A stretch of DNA of 64,000 nucleotides from Nereocystis luetkeana (GCA_031213475.1 JARUPZ010000017.1:9561587-9625586); one strand, 5' to 3'; counted from the first letter of the stretch, positions 1 to 9,195 are shown. The notes: generated from the letters alone by a model not told the origin. Numbers and translations are program-made.

Positions 1-183
1 GCATTGCATTGCCCACTGCTGCTGTGCTTACTGCATGCGTGGCAACGTAATATCTCTGTGGCGTAGCTTTGTGGCCACAAAACTTGTATCTCTTCTATTG
101 ATAGGATTGAGGAATCGGCACGGACTCTGGTTGCGCTGGATGTCGACGGGTAGAAAGAACGGTTTGATGTGAAGAGCACACAC
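1..183 (+). mobile_element. LINE-A 3' fragment
   Basis: This is the 3'-terminal part of the LINE-A family described at 25-30 kb. It runs from the GCATTGCATTGCCCACTGC block through the GTGGCGTAGCTTTGTGGCCAC block to the terminal motif GACGGGTAGAAAGAACGG and a short AC-rich tail (GAGCACACAC). The window edge cuts its 5' side. At about 102-110 it carries CTATTGATAG where other copies have CTAG, a decayed TA-TTAA-TA micro-insertion. Confidence 0.75.
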
Positions 184-220
184 AACCAGTGTCCGTGCCG
201 ATTCTTCAATCCTAGAAAAA
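184..220 (-). mobile_element. LINE-A short inverted fragment
   Basis: Directly after the tail of the preceding copy, the block ending CCGATTCTTCAATCCTAG appears in opposite orientation. The junction is therefore a small inverted LINE-A chimera. The following stretch to about 380 is T-rich and shows no further recognisable element. Confidence 0.55.
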
Positions 221-379
221 AACTGGTAGACGTTGTGTGGCAACAAAACTATTCATGTACCAGCAATCCTACATTGCTCATGTTATGCACACTATATAGA
301 GACGTACCGAATGTTTTTTTTTATGTTCGTTTTTAATTCGAAAAAGGAGATACTCGATGCTGTACTTTTTTCTTTTTTT

Positions 380-637
380 TTGTCTCCTTTTGTAATATCT
401 ATTTCATAGAATGTGTATGTCGAGCCTGTCGTATCCAGTAGGATGACACGGCATTGCGTTAACTACCTTGCTTACTACTATATAACAATGTAGTATATCT
501 GGGGCGTAGTTCTGTGACCACAGAGCTTGTACCTCTCTATTAAATAATAGGCTTGAGGAATCGGCACGGACACTGGTTGTGCTGGATGTCGACGGGTAGA
601 AATGACAGTTTAATGTGGAGAATACACACACATTAGG
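380..637 (+). mobile_element. LINE-A 3' fragment
   Basis: This copy holds the T-rich stretch, the TAGAATGTGTATGTCG block, the CACAGAGCTTGTACC block and the terminal GACGGGTAGAAATGACAG, ending in ATACACACACA. The CTAG site of other copies is replaced here by a longer palindromic insertion (CTATTAAATAATAG, about 537-550). Confidence 0.75.
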
Positions 638-989
638 CGACAGACCCTTATCTTGATTCACTTGGACAAAGTGAGAAATTCAGTACAACGACAGGTCGCT
701 CTGTGGTCACAAACTGCGAGACAGCAGAGGAAATAATACATCGAAAAAATATACCAGGTACCAGGTACCAGGTATGGATTAGACATCGTAACGCAAAAAT
801 CATGCCAGCATCGTAAAACCAAATTAAGACGCAAAAAAAGACATAATGACAACATAATAGATACGAACGAAAAATGTACCGTATTGGGCACCACAGAAAG
901 TAGGTACAGGTATCATACAACGCACACGAACACGAGCAAGCGCAAACCAGACAAATTGCAGAAGGGAAAGAGGAAGACACTTTTTCTTT
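638..989. other. No gene recognised; triple CCAGG micro-insertion
   Basis: No element or convincing coding exon is seen. At about 756-777 three overlapping TACCAGGTA units sit in tandem, which looks like repeated micro-insertion into the same TA site. Confidence 0.4.
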
Positions 990-1205
990 GTTTTTTGCTC
1001 ATCCCATTTATTATCTTCGCACATCTTCTTCTCTCTCTCCTTCCAACTCGTAACTCAGATCCGGGGTCACCTAGCAGGCTCTTCTACCCCCTTCCCGCTA
1101 CGGTACGTGCCTTCATTTTTATCGCGAGAAGATTTCAGCCTTTTCTCCCCTCGTCGACTCGCATCGAATTGTGCCTACCCACGCTGCAAGCCGCTCTCAA
1201 CCTGT
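990..1205 (-). mobile_element. SINE-1 copy, head truncated
   Basis: SINE-1 body in minus orientation: poly-T (the poly-A tail), CATCCCATTTATTATCTTCG, the GGATCTGAGTTACGAGTTGG block in reverse, and the CGAGTCGACGAGG block. Similarity stops at CGCTCTCAACC, so the tRNA-related promoter head present in full-length copies (for example 47.7 kb) is missing. Confidence 0.8.
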
Positions 1206-1245
1206 TACTGTTGAAGGTGTGTGCTGAATGTCGGTGGGTGGAAAT

Positions 1246-1357
1246 GCCGGTTTGACCGGTTTTTAGAACTATAGCCCCATTTTGGGGATAAACCGATCAC
1301 AAAATATACCTGGTAAGTAGTTTGTCCCCCAACCGGGACTGCACTCCTAGTCCTTCG
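1246..1357. mobile_element. MITE-B, degenerate, with an internal TACCTGGTA
   Basis: Both arms of the MITE-B hairpin are recognisable (TTTAGAACTATAG... and ...CCGGGACTGCACTCCTAG). The loop of other copies reads ATTATAAGTAGTTTG. Here the TA is replaced by TACCTGGTA (about 1308-1316), so this copy is a filled micro-insertion site inside a MITE. Confidence 0.6.
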
Positions 1358-1779
1358 TAACACAATACCACACACGTAGAGATGGCGGTATGGTACGGGT
1401 CGTGCTTGGAGGCAGCAGACAATTTGATGGTTCAAGTCGTGGTTGGTTTGGGTCGATCGGTGTCGAAGCAGCAGTTAGTTGAGGTTGGACGGAGCAGAGA
1501 GCAAAGCCGCGGAGAAAAAGAAGGTGAATCCTGAATCCACGATAGATACGGCGGGCTCCCAATCCATCGCCCATGAGCTACATAGGTCCGCTCGTCACTG
1601 AAAACCTACTCTGGTAGGACTACGCGTGAGTTAATCTTCATAGTAAAGATAATTTCTACACAACAGCATCCTAATGTAGTTGTATACCTGGTACGCTATA
1701 CTTGGAGAGATGACCAACAAAACAAAAAAGGGTACCAGATGCATATTAGTATCGACATACTACAGCAGCCATAGCCCAC
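1358..1779. other. No gene or element recognised
   Basis: Low similarity to anything else in the window. A TACCTGGTA motif occurs at about 1685. No convincing coding or RNA signal. Confidence 0.3.
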
Positions 1780-1935
1780 TTTGTGTGTTCCTCACATAAA
1801 ACCGCTCTTTTTACCAGTCGATATCCAGCACATATCCAGCGCAGTGCCGTTCTGATTCCTCAATCCTAGAGAGAAACAAGCCCTTGTTACATTGACATTA
1901 TTCAGTATGCAGAGTAGGCAGGGCAATGCCATACC
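1780..1935 (-). mobile_element. LINE-A 3' fragment, diverged
   Basis: Minus-orientation copy beginning with the reverse of the AC tail (GTGTGTTCCTCACAT), followed by the CGTTC/CCAGTCGATATCCAGC block and CCTCAATCCTAGAGAG. The CTAG micro-insertion site is empty here. Confidence 0.6.
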
Positions 1936-1945
1936 AAGTATGTAG

Positions 1946-2054
1946 TATTGCGGGGAACTTTAGTTAATAGGGCCTGCGGTACACACAAAAACCTCTATAT
2001 TATCATTTTTTTCCAAACAACATTTGGTCCTACATACTATGGTCCCCCGAAATA
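1946..2054. mobile_element. MITE-A copy, diverged
   Basis: Ends TATTGCGGGGAAC and GGTCCCCCGAAATA match the MITE-A inverted repeats (TTACGGGGGACC, flanked by TA). The centre has AAAAACCTCTATATTA and AACATTTGGTCCT, as in the other copies. Too short to encode anything; a non-autonomous DNA transposon. Confidence 0.75.
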
Positions 2055-2139
2055 GGCGGTTGTTGTATTTTCTGTTCTCACATCAACTCTCGAAGCAAGG
2101 AGTCCGTGGTCACACAAAGGTGCTGCAGCCCGAAGACCC

Positions 2140-2260
2140 TGCACCCGTTCATGCTACTCGTACCACAAACTGCTGCGTCTGCCTGGAGGGTGTTTTTTTT
2201 TTTTTCAGCTATATACGGTTTGCCTGTTATTGCCCTCGGTTCTCGGTATCACATCAATCT
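2140..2260 (+). mobile_element. LINE-A 3' UTR fragment
   Basis: Matches the section around 29.68 kb of the long LINE-A copy (ACTCGTACCACAAACTGCTG then CCTGGAGGGTG) and then runs into a T-rich stretch. Truncated on both sides. Confidence 0.55.
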
Positions 2261-2302
2261 GTAAATATAACATCATGTTGGTGAAACGAGTAACAAAAGG
2301 CG

Positions 2303-2398
2303 TTAACCCCTTAGAACCGCAGTCCCGTTTTGGGGACAAACCAGTCAAATTTCAAGTAGTTTGTCCCCAGAACGGGACTGCGGTGCTAAAGGGGTTAA
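2303..2398. mobile_element. MITE-B copy, intact
   Basis: Near-perfect hairpin of about 90 bp flanked by TTAA on both sides. The left arm begins CCCCTTAGAACCGCAGTCCC and the right arm is its complement; the loop is CAGTCAAATTTCAAGTAG. TTAA duplications plus CCC-starting ends are the signature of piggyBac-type elements (family knowledge). The element has no coding capacity. Confidence 0.85.
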
Positions 2399-2780
2399 GA
2401 AGAACAAGCCGATACCCGCAGCTTTTCGTGGGTTTGGGACGACGATAGTTTCTTCGAAGATTTTCTGCCTTCTCAGAAGTGATCGCGGTCGGCGTGGAGT
2501 CCGACGGGTAGAAAACACCGTTCGATGTGGAAAACACACACAGCAGCAGCCCTCAGGAGAAAAAAAAACGCGTCCATCTTCGGGGACAAAAGTCGTTGAG
2601 TCTCACAAAAGTGGTCGGTTCCAAAACACGAAAATGCCCCCAAAAACTTTTGTTTCCGGTTTTTTATTGAAAACCGATATTTTTGTGCCGATCCGCGGGA
2701 GGATCGGGAAAAAAAAGAAAAAAAAAGGAAGAAAACCGATAGGCATACACAGTTCGAGGGGATACTGAACCTTGCGCGCT

Positions 2781-2880
2781 TTAACCCTTTTTTTAGAACC
2801 GCAGTCCCGTTTTGGGGACAAACCAGTCAAATTATAAGTAATTTGTCCCCAAAACGGGACTGCGGTTCTTAAAGGGTTAA
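2781..2880. mobile_element. MITE-B copy, intact
   Basis: Second MITE-B about 380 bp from the previous one, flanked by TTAA on both sides, with arms starting CCCTTTTTTTAGAACCGCAG and a loop CAGTCAAATTATAAGTAATT. This copy serves as an empty-site reference for the TA in the loop that is filled at 1308. Confidence 0.85.
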
Positions 2881-2894
2881 GCGTGAAGGCCTTT

Positions 2895-2972
2895 TGTACC
2901 GTGGGGAAAAGGGGAGAGAGACACCTTCGACCACTTTTGTCCAGAAGGCCGCTCAGGGTAGCACTACAAAAA
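2895..2972 (+). mobile_element. SINE-2 3' fragment
   Basis: The GGGGAAAAGGGGAGAGAGAC, CACTTTTGTCCAGAAGG and CTCAGGGTAGCAC blocks match the 3' part of SINE-2 at 50.4-50.5 kb and, in reverse, at 14.1 kb. No promoter head is present. Confidence 0.55.
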
Positions 2973-3194
2973 AAAGGCGTGATAATAAGAACAAAGACGA
3001 CGCCGATCGAGTACGAGCAAAGTGTGGCATTTGAAATTTCGATCAACGGCTACAAAATCACCATGTTGCCTTGTTCGTCTTGGCGGAGTTCTTTCGACGA
3101 ATATAATGTTACGTATTGAAATAGTGGTATCGTTTCTTCAGCTCGTTTTGTATTGTCTGCCACATCCTGGGCACAACATCTTTTTTCATTTATT

Positions 3195-3440
3195 TTTTCT
3201 TTCCATTTGCTTTTTTTGTTTTTGTTATTCCCTTTTTCGTGAAATGTGAAATGTGTATGTATGTCGTGCCTGTCGTATCCAGTGCAACGACACAGCATCG
3301 CAGCTTGTGTTCGTTCTTTCTACCCGTCGGCATCCAGCACAACCAGTGTCCGTGCCGATTCTTCAATCCTAAATGTGAAGAGAAACAAGCTCTGCGGTAA
3401 CAAAACTACGCCACATCAGAGATACTATTTGTACATTGTT
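3195..3440. mobile_element. Inverted chimera of two LINE-A fragments
   Basis: Positions 3195-3303 are LINE-A in plus orientation (T-rich stretch to GTCGTATCCAGTGCAACGAC). Positions 3304-3440 are LINE-A in minus orientation, beginning GTTCGTTCTTTCTACCCGTC and ending with the reverse of the GTGGCGTAG block. The switch is abrupt, as in twin-priming or microhomology joins (inference). Confidence 0.65.
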
Positions 3441-3499
3441 ATCTCGTGTGCGCTTTCTCCGTCTCGTGTATTTTTAGGCAGCCGAATTTCGAGTTCATC

Positions 3500-3768
3500 A
3501 TACCAGGTACTGGGTACGACAGGCACTACATACACATTCTTTAAAAGAGAGATAACAAAAGAAACACACACAATAAGAACAACAAAAACAGATAAACAGA
3601 GGAACACTGCTGTCCACTCTGCGTTTTACTGCATAAAACATTGACCTGTGGTTTCTGTGGCGTACTTTTGACAGGAGCTTGCATCTCTCCACAATGTGTC
3701 CACGGTTGAAAGGTCGGCACAAACACTGGTTGTGCTGGATGTCGACGGTTACAAAGACAAGAGCACAC
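3500..3768. mobile_element. Inverted LINE-A pair
   Basis: Positions 3500-3590 are a minus-orientation fragment (GTACGACAGGCACTACATAC, then an A-rich stretch). Positions 3640-3768 are a plus-orientation 3' end finishing at AAGAGCACACACATA. A TACCAGGTA lies at about 3504, where other copies read GTATCCAGTA. Confidence 0.6.
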
Positions 3769-3792
3769 ACATATCATTATATATTTTTTAAT

Positions 3793-3856
3793 ATATATTT
3801 TTCTCATCCCATTCATTGTCTTCGCACATCTTCTTCTCTCTCTCCTTCCAACTCAA
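3793..3856 (-). mobile_element. SINE-1 tail fragment
   Basis: Only the tail-proximal 60 bp of SINE-1 in minus orientation (CATCCCATTCATTGTCTTCG up to CTTCCAACTC). It then switches without a gap to a plus-orientation SINE-1 body. Confidence 0.75.
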
Positions 3857-4040
3857 TGGCACAATTCGATGCGAGCCGACGAGGGAAGAAAAGGCTGAAA
3901 TCTTCTCGCGATAAAAATGAAGGCACGTACCGTAGCGGGAAGGGGGGAGAAGAGCCTGCTGTGTGACCCCGGATCTGAGTTACGAGTTGGAAGGAGAGAG
4001 AGAAGAAGATGTGCGGAGATAATGAATGGGATGAGAAAAA
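3857..4040 (+). mobile_element. SINE-1 body with poly-A tail
   Basis: Plus-orientation SINE-1 body from GGCACAATTCGATGCGAG to GATAATGAATGGGATGAG, followed by about 19 A residues. Its tRNA-like head is missing. It is the middle part of a three-segment inverted SINE-1 cluster (3793-4301). Confidence 0.85.
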
Positions 4041-4055
4041 AAAAAAAAAAAAAAA

Positions 4056-4301
4056 ACTCGTAACTCAGATCCGGGGTCACCTAGCAGGCTCTTCTACCCC
4101 CTTCCCGCTACGGTACGTGCCTTCATTTTTATCGCGAGTAGATTTCAGCCTTTTCTTCCCTCGTCGACTCGCATCAAATTGGGCCTACCCACGCTGCAAA
4201 GCGCTCTCAACAATTGAATCCTTTTTTATTTTTATTTTCGCAAATAAAGTCAAAGTCCGACCCACCTGGGGCTCGACCCCAGGACTCAAACAAGTAGAAT
4301 A
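4056..4301 (-). mobile_element. SINE-1 body with partial tRNA-like head
   Basis: Minus-orientation copy abutting the poly-A of the previous one. It contains the body, the AT-rich linker (TTTTTATTTTTATTTTCGC) and the B-box side of the tRNA-related head (reverse of TGGGGTCGAGCCCCAGG). It breaks off at CAAGTAGAAT, before the A box. Its tail-side 60 bp is also missing, so it begins exactly inside the element. Confidence 0.8.
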
Positions 4302-4407
4302 TCATCGTATTATACAGTACTGGATGCCGACAGGCACGGCATAAGCATAAGCATTTCTAGCGCGCGTTGAAACTGAGGAAAAACAAAGGAAATCAAAGGA
4401 AATCAAG

Positions 4408-4855
4408 TCGCCCCGGTGGTTCAAGTGGTTAACCGTTTACCCTTTTAGGACTGCAGTCTCGTTTTGGGGGCAATTGGGGACAGATTACTTGGAATTTGAA
4501 TGCTTTGTCCCCGAAACGGGACTGGAGTTCTAAAGGGGTTAACCTCGAATTCTACTTGTGTTTGAGTCCTGGGTTCGAGCCCCAGGTGGGTCGGACTTTG
4601 ACTTTATTTGCAAAAATAAAAATAAAAAAGGATTCAATTGTTGAGAGCGCCTTGCAGCGTGGGTAGGCACAATTCGATGCGAGTCGACGAGGGAAGAAAA
4701 GGCTGAAATCTTCTCGCGATAAAAATGAAGGCACGTACCGTAGCGGAAAGGGGGTAGAAGAGCCTGCTATATGACCCCGGATCTGAGTTACGAGTTGGAA
4801 GGAGAGAGAGAAGAAGATGTGCGAAGATGATAAATGGGATGAACAAAAAAAAAAA
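4408..4855 (+). mobile_element. SINE-1, full length, interrupted by MITE-B
   Basis: tRNA-derived SINE. The head begins GTCGCCCCGGTGGTTCAAGT (A-box-like TGGTTCAAGTGG) and continues after the insertion to GGGTTCGAGCCCC (B-box-like). Then follow the linker GGACTTTGACTTTATTTGC, a 230-bp body and a poly-A tail. A and B boxes indicate an internal Pol III promoter (family knowledge). A MITE-B splits the head between the two boxes, which probably weakens the promoter (inference). Confidence 0.85.
4429..4542. mobile_element. MITE-B inserted in a SINE-1 head
   Basis: The hairpin lies at the TTAA of the SINE head; the uninterrupted head is seen at 39.9 and 48.0 kb. The left side carries seven extra bases (CCGTTTA) between TTAA and CCCTTTTAGGAC; the right side is a clean TTAACCTCG. 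A MITE-B occupies the same TTAA in another SINE-1 at 33.5 kb. Confidence 0.8.
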
Positions 4856-4860
4856 AGAGC

Positions 4861-5084
4861 CGAACAAAAAATATACTCAGACAGTACCGGGTAAGCACAA
4901 ATAATATTGCTGATAGTAATCCTGTCTGTAAGTTTGGCAGTGAGTCAGCAGTACGTTCCTATACGAAGCTCGTTATTTCTACGTGTCGACCACATCTCCT
5001 GAAGAAGGCTCGACAAATGTTTCCTTCATTTTTCATTTTTCACCCTCCCTTGTCTTTGATTTGATTCTTTGCTTCCTGTTGGTT
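4861..5084. other. No gene or element recognised
   Basis: Short unique-looking stretch between the SINE-1 tail and the next LINE-A fragment; nothing supported. Confidence 0.3.
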
Positions 5085-5333
5085 TTTGGTTTTTATTTGT
5101 TTTATGTTTTCGTTTCCTTTCGTTACCTCTAATTTGTAGAATGCGTATGTCCTACCTGTCGTATCCAGTACGATGAACATGGCCGGACGGAACAGCAGTA
5201 GTATCTCTTTAGCGTAATATGCGACCACCGAACTTGTAATTCTCTAGGATTGAAGAATCGGCGCGGTCACTTACTTGTTGTGCTGCGTGTCCACGGCTAG
5301 GAAGACCGGTTTGATGTGAAGAATACACACACT
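5085..5333 (+). mobile_element. LINE-A 3' fragment
   Basis: Copy from the T-rich stretch through GTCGTATCCAGTACGATG to the terminal GGTTTGATGTGAAGAATACA and CACACAC. The CTAG site (CTCTCTAGGATTG) is empty. An internal stretch around the CATTGC block is deleted. Confidence 0.75.
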
Positions 5334-5366
5334 ACAGAGTACATGACATGGGATCGCATTGTCCAC

Positions 5367-5481
5367 TATTTCGGGGGGCCATAGTTAATAGAACCTATGG
5401 TATACATAAAAAGGTATATATTCAACAATTTTTACTATTGGTTACAATATTTGGTCCTATTAACTATGATCCCCCGTAATA
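5367..5481. mobile_element. MITE-A copy
   Basis: Ends TATTTCGGGGGGCCATAG and TATGATCCCCCGTAATA, with the typical internal CCTATGGTATACATAAAA and AATATTTGGTCCTATTAA. The right end continues into TATTAATATTAATAT, a doubled footprint-like motif. Confidence 0.85.
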
Positions 5482-5489
5482 TTAATATT

Positions 5490-5658
5490 AATATCTGCTG
5501 TGCTTACTGCATACCTGGTACGTACCAACGTAGTTAGTATCTCTGTGGCGTAGTTTTGTCTCCACAAAACCGGGGTCTCTCTAGGATTGAAGAATCGGCA
5601 CGAACACCGGTTGTGCTGGATGTCGACGGGTAGAAAGAACGGTTTAATGTGAAGAACG
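5490..5658 (+). mobile_element. LINE-A 3' fragment with filled TA site
   Basis: Starts near the CTGTGCTTACTGCA block and ends AAGAACGCACAC. Where other copies read GCATACGTGGCAACG or GCGTACGTGAC, this one has GCATACCTGGTACGTACC, a TA-CCTGG-TA insertion. The CTAG site is empty. Confidence 0.75.
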
Positions 5659-6070
5659 CACACTGGTGTAAACAGCAGTGTAACAGGCGTGATGAGATAA
5701 CATACGGGTGGAAAAATATACACCCCCTTGGATGAAGAATTTCCAAGCAGATGCTCTCCAACCAAGGGGGGGCACTATCGCTTTTTTGTCCCTTCTTTGT
5801 ATTCATTTTTCTTTCATTCCCGTTTGTACCTCTTTGTGTCTTTGTTAGTATGGTCCGTTTTGCCTTGCCTTTTTTTCGCGTTTTGCTATCTGCGTCTGTT
5901 TTAGTTTTGTTTTTGTTTTTGTTTTGCTTAGCTTCATCTTCTTTTTTTAGGTTTTTGTCTGCTATTAATAGTCTCCTTTTTGCTTCCCTGGTGTCCGCAG
6001 TGGTGGAGTGCGTATGCCTGTTTTTTGTTTTTTTTGCCTCTGTTTTTACTTGAGGTATTTCTTCCACTCC
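5659..6070. other. T-rich stretch without a recognised gene
   Basis: The plus-strand frame here (5751-6053) translates to a hydrophobic Phe/Leu/Val-rich string simply because the DNA is T-rich. There is no homology or start context to support a gene. Confidence 0.3.
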
Positions 6071-6073
6071 AGA

Positions 6074-6155
6074 GTTATTGGAGCCTGTCCTGCGACCACG
6101 GACTGCATTGAATTGTGAGTTAATGTGAGAACAACAACAACAACAACAAACAACT
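6074..6155 (+). repeat. Short repeat with (AAC)n tail
   Basis: GGAGCCTGTCCTGCGACCAC, then GAGTTAATGTGAGAACAAC and a run of AAC units. The same order appears in reverse at 46.73-46.86 kb, and a partial copy lies near 34.09 kb. The shared flank plus tail suggests a small dispersed retroelement rather than a simple microsatellite. Confidence 0.5.
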
Positions 6156-6214
6156 CTCTACGAAACCAGTGGTGATGGAATTTTCTCGTCGAAATATCTC
6201 CAGATACACACATA

Positions 6215-6838
6215 CACAGCGGCTGGGCATAGTTGACGAACGCAGGGCGGAGACGGCAGTCTGGGTGGCAAGGTACCAGGCGGATTCGCAGGGAGAACCT
6301 GGCTATACTACTCGTACCACAAGCTGCTGCCGCCACCTGGAGGGTGCGTTGGGCTTTGGTCCGCCTGTTATTTTCTCTTTGTTATTTTTTCCTTGGTTCT
6401 TTGTCCTACTCTGTTCACAAGCGGTGGTGTTGTTGTTATTTTATTTATTTATTTATTTATATATTGTTTCCAGCTCGTTCTCTTTCAAGTGTTGGCCGCC
6501 TCGCCTGCGGGGGGGGGGCACGACAGATTGTTTCTTCTAGTCTTTGCTTTAATTTTTTTCTTTTTCTCTTTTGATTTGTCTTTTTTGTTTTATCTTTGAT
6601 TGTTTCCTTTCGTTCTGAATTTAATAGAATGTGTATGTCGTGTCTGTCGTATCTAGTATGTGACATGGCATTGCATTGCCCACTGCTGTGCTTACTGCGT
6701 ACGTGACAACGTAGCATCTCCGTGGCGTAGCTTTGTGACCACAGACCTTGTATTTCTTCTAGGATTGAAGAATCGGCACGGACACTGGTTGTGCTGGATG
6801 TCGACGGATAGAAAGAACGGTAGAACACACACAGCGGT
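6215..6838 (+). mobile_element. LINE-A 3' UTR copy, about 620 bp
   Basis: Starts at GGCTGGGCATAGTTGACGAA, the same point reached about 245 bp after the last coding block of the long LINE-A copy. It runs through CTCGTACCACAAGCTGCTGC, the CGCCTGCGGGGG block and the terminal GACGGATAGAAAGAACGG to ACACACAC. Both the TA site (GCGTACGTGAC) and the CTAG site are empty, so this is a useful reference copy. Confidence 0.8.
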
Positions 6839-6844
6839 AGACGC

Positions 6845-7425
6845 ACTCTCGGCGTTGTTTATTCTCCCCCCTTGCCGTCGAGTGGTAAACTTCCGTGACA
6901 CTGCGCACGAAACCAAGAAAAAAAAATCCACCCCGGGTGAGAAAATCAGCCAGGCAACTCGTCGGAGGGGGTTCGTTGTTCTACAGGAGTAGTATGCGAC
7001 AGCAGTCCATAGTATCCTACTGTAGTTCGGCTAAGGCTCCAGGAAGATAGTGACGTCGACGCTGAGCATACCTGGTAGTCTGTAGGATCTAGAGTACGAG
7101 ATAGTGTTCTTCGCTGAGCACAAATGCTTGGCTGTACGTTCCAAAATTTGCTACGAGCCTCAGCCTGAAATTCGTAACTCCCAAAATATCAACACACGTC
7201 GCGTACTCTTACATCCATATTATCTTGTCACGCGTGTTACACTGTATTGTGAACTCTTTTCCTTCCTGGAAGCTGCGCCCGGGTTGATTCTCGCCGGGTG
7301 CATCTCGGTATAAGCCCGATTTGTTTTCTCAGAGATGGACGAGAAAAAAAAGAGAAAACGGAGCCACACTCGCCACCATGTCGGCATTGACTACTGTGTA
7401 GCGCGGTGTCATGAAATTAGGTCAG
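6845..7425. other. No gene or element recognised
   Basis: Unique-looking DNA. One TACCTGGTA at about 7069. No supported coding exon. Confidence 0.3.
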
Positions 7426-7429
7426 GTAC

Positions 7430-7538
7430 TATTACGGGGGACTATAGTTAACAGGACCTATGGTATACATAAAAACCTCCATGTTTAACCATTTTTACTA
7501 ACAATATTTGGTCCTGTTAACTATGGCCTCCCGTTATA
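7430..7538. mobile_element. MITE-A copy
   Basis: Ends TATTACGGGGGACTATAG and TATGGCCTCCCGTTATA with the standard interior (GGACCTATGGTATACATA, AACAATATTTGGTCCTG). Confidence 0.85.
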
Positions 7539-7674
7539 AATAAAACGTCATTTTTTCAGTTCTTGTACGTGATTTTAGGATACCCCCCCCCTCCCCCTGT
7601 CTGAGACTCGGAGAAAAAGAGTGGGGTGTTGTTTTATTTTCCCCATACACCCTTGATTTTCTTTCTCTCGGTTT

Positions 7675-7872
7675 TCTCCCGTCGCCTGAAGGGTGAGAGA
7701 GCGCGGCGAGTTGGCAAACTCCGTCGATGCAAATCGACGAGTCGTGGGAATGCTGAGCCCATTGCGCGATCAAAATGAAGGTAGATATATGTGCCGGGGG
7801 GAAGAAGGGACGACATATGTGCCAAGCCGCTTACTCTGTCCAGAATCGCTGAGGGTAAAGCCTGCCGTACTA
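7675..7872 (+). mobile_element. SINE-2 related fragment
   Basis: Blocks AAATCGACGAGTCGTGGGAA, TGCTGAGCCCATTGCGC and ATCAAAATGAAGGTAG align with SINE-2 at 50.38-50.45 kb. The 3' part (CAGAATCGCTGAGGGTAA) is diverged, and no tRNA-like head is visible. Confidence 0.5.
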
Positions 7873-8010
7873 CTTTAACATCGGTACGAGTTACTGGAAA
7901 ATACAAAGGGTGACAAATACCTACCAGGTATATAAAACACGAGAGAAAGAAAAAACAGAGTACAGGAACCGCAGTATTTTATTAATAGTGCTGCCCTGGT
8001 ACAAGCAGTA

Positions 8011-8107
8011 TTAACCCTTTTAGGACCGCAGTCCCGTTTTGGGGACAAACCTCTGAGCATTTGAGTGGTTTGTCCCCAAACCGGGACCGCGGTTCTAAAA
8101 GGGTCAA
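8011..8107. mobile_element. MITE-B copy
   Basis: Left TTAACCCTTTTAGGACC; the right arm ends GGTTCTAAAAGGGTCAA, so the right duplication is TCAA (a one-base change from TTAA). A TACCTGGTA lies just outside at about 8111. Confidence 0.85.
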
Positions 8108-8254
8108 GTAATACCTGGTAGTGATCACTCCAGAATGTGTGTGTTTTGCACATCGTGCCCTATGTTGATGTGCGACAGCCAACAAAATCGGCGTTATGAT
8201 ATAGCGGCAACCAGCGTTACTGACTCAGCAAACTGCCACGCTGGTGAATCTGAT

Positions 8255-8295
8255 TTGTACTATTAATATTAATACGTTAGCGATTTCACTAACTG
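8255..8295. repeat. Doubled TATTAATA motif
   Basis: ACTATTAATATTAATACG: two overlapping TATTAATA units, like the tandem footprints next to MITE-A ends at 5.48 and 19.86 kb. Confidence 0.5.
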
Positions 8296-8424
8296 TTGTG
8301 TTGTGTAGTTTTGTTACCACAGAGCTTGTATCTCTCTATAAGAGTCGGCACGAACACTGGTTGTGCTGGATGACGACGGGTACAAAGAACGGTATATACT
8401 GTATATTGTGAAGAGCACACACAG
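8295..8424 (+). mobile_element. LINE-A 3' fragment
   Basis: Starts within the GTTGTGTAGTTTTG block and ends GTGAAGAGCACACACA. The bases around the CTAG site are deleted. Confidence 0.7.
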
Positions 8425-8534
8425 GCCCTGTAGCGAGCAGCCGGGGCTACTCAACCCGCATCATGTATAGAGGAACCACTATTATACTGCTGGAATACTA
8501 TAATATTAATAATCGTACTGAATGAGTGTTTCTT

Positions 8535-9056
8535 CGCTGCTGATGTGTGTGTTCTTCACACTAAACCGTCCTTCCCACCCGTCGACAATTTCCTACCCCA
8601 GGTACTCTTTTTCTGGCTTCCTCTCTGTTTCGTAGCTCGGTACGTACGCGCCTTGATTTTCATTGATCGGGTGGAGCCGTCTCAGCCAACGCCGACACTC
8701 CCGTCCTTCCTGTCGCACATGCGTACCCACGCGGTGGCCGGCCTCTCCACTCCCCAGGCTGCACACGTGATGCTCTCTTGTATGTGGTGATGTTCCCGCG
8801 CCGCTCTTGTACGTAGGGACCAACTCCATAGCTTTAGGTTGAAAAACAAATAAGGCATCACCACCGCCCGACGCCGTATTTAGAGTAGAGTGACAGGTCC
8901 GCCAGCCAGACCGCGCAGGGTTCCCTCGCTACCCAGCCCGAAGCTCGAGGCCCGTGTGGGTGTCGCTAGGCCATTGCAGGTCCTGGCGGGCTTCGTCGGC
9001 CCGCCCCAGGTCGGGGAAGGCCGAAACGGAGTGAATCTGGTCCGCTGGCGTGTGTA
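8535..9056 (-). mobile_element. Internally deleted LINE-A (5' leader joined to 3' tail)
   Basis: Read on the minus strand, this starts with the segment that precedes the ORF of the long LINE-A copy (equivalent to about 25.44-25.87 kb: GACCTGCA..GGCC, GAACCCTGCGCGGTC, GGTGGTGATG, GAGTGGAGAGGCCGG, GACAGGAAGG..GGGAGTG). It then jumps straight to the LINE-A terminus (GTCGACGGGTGGGAAGGACG, TGTGAAGAACACACACA). All EN/RT coding is missing. It keeps both ends of the parent, like RIME or NARTc of trypanosomes (family knowledge), rather than showing ordinary 5' truncation. Confidence 0.75.
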
Positions 9057-9195
9057 TGCCGTGCTTGTCGTATCGAGTGCGATGGCATGGCATTGCATTG
9101 TCTGCCCTTCTTACTGCATTACACAGCAGCTGCTATTCAGCACGGAGCAAATCTGTGCCGTAGTTCCGTTACCACATAACTTGCATCTACCTTGT
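9050..9195 (+). mobile_element. LINE-A fragment
   Basis: GTGTGTATGCCGTGCTTGTC, ATGGCATGGCATTGCATTG and the CGTAGTTCCGTTACCAC block match the LINE-A 3' region in plus orientation. It abuts the start of the minus-strand deleted element. Confidence 0.6.

Noticed and set aside
5751-6053. Hydrophobic 100-residue protein
   Set aside because: T-rich DNA gives Phe/Leu/Val strings in any frame; no other support.
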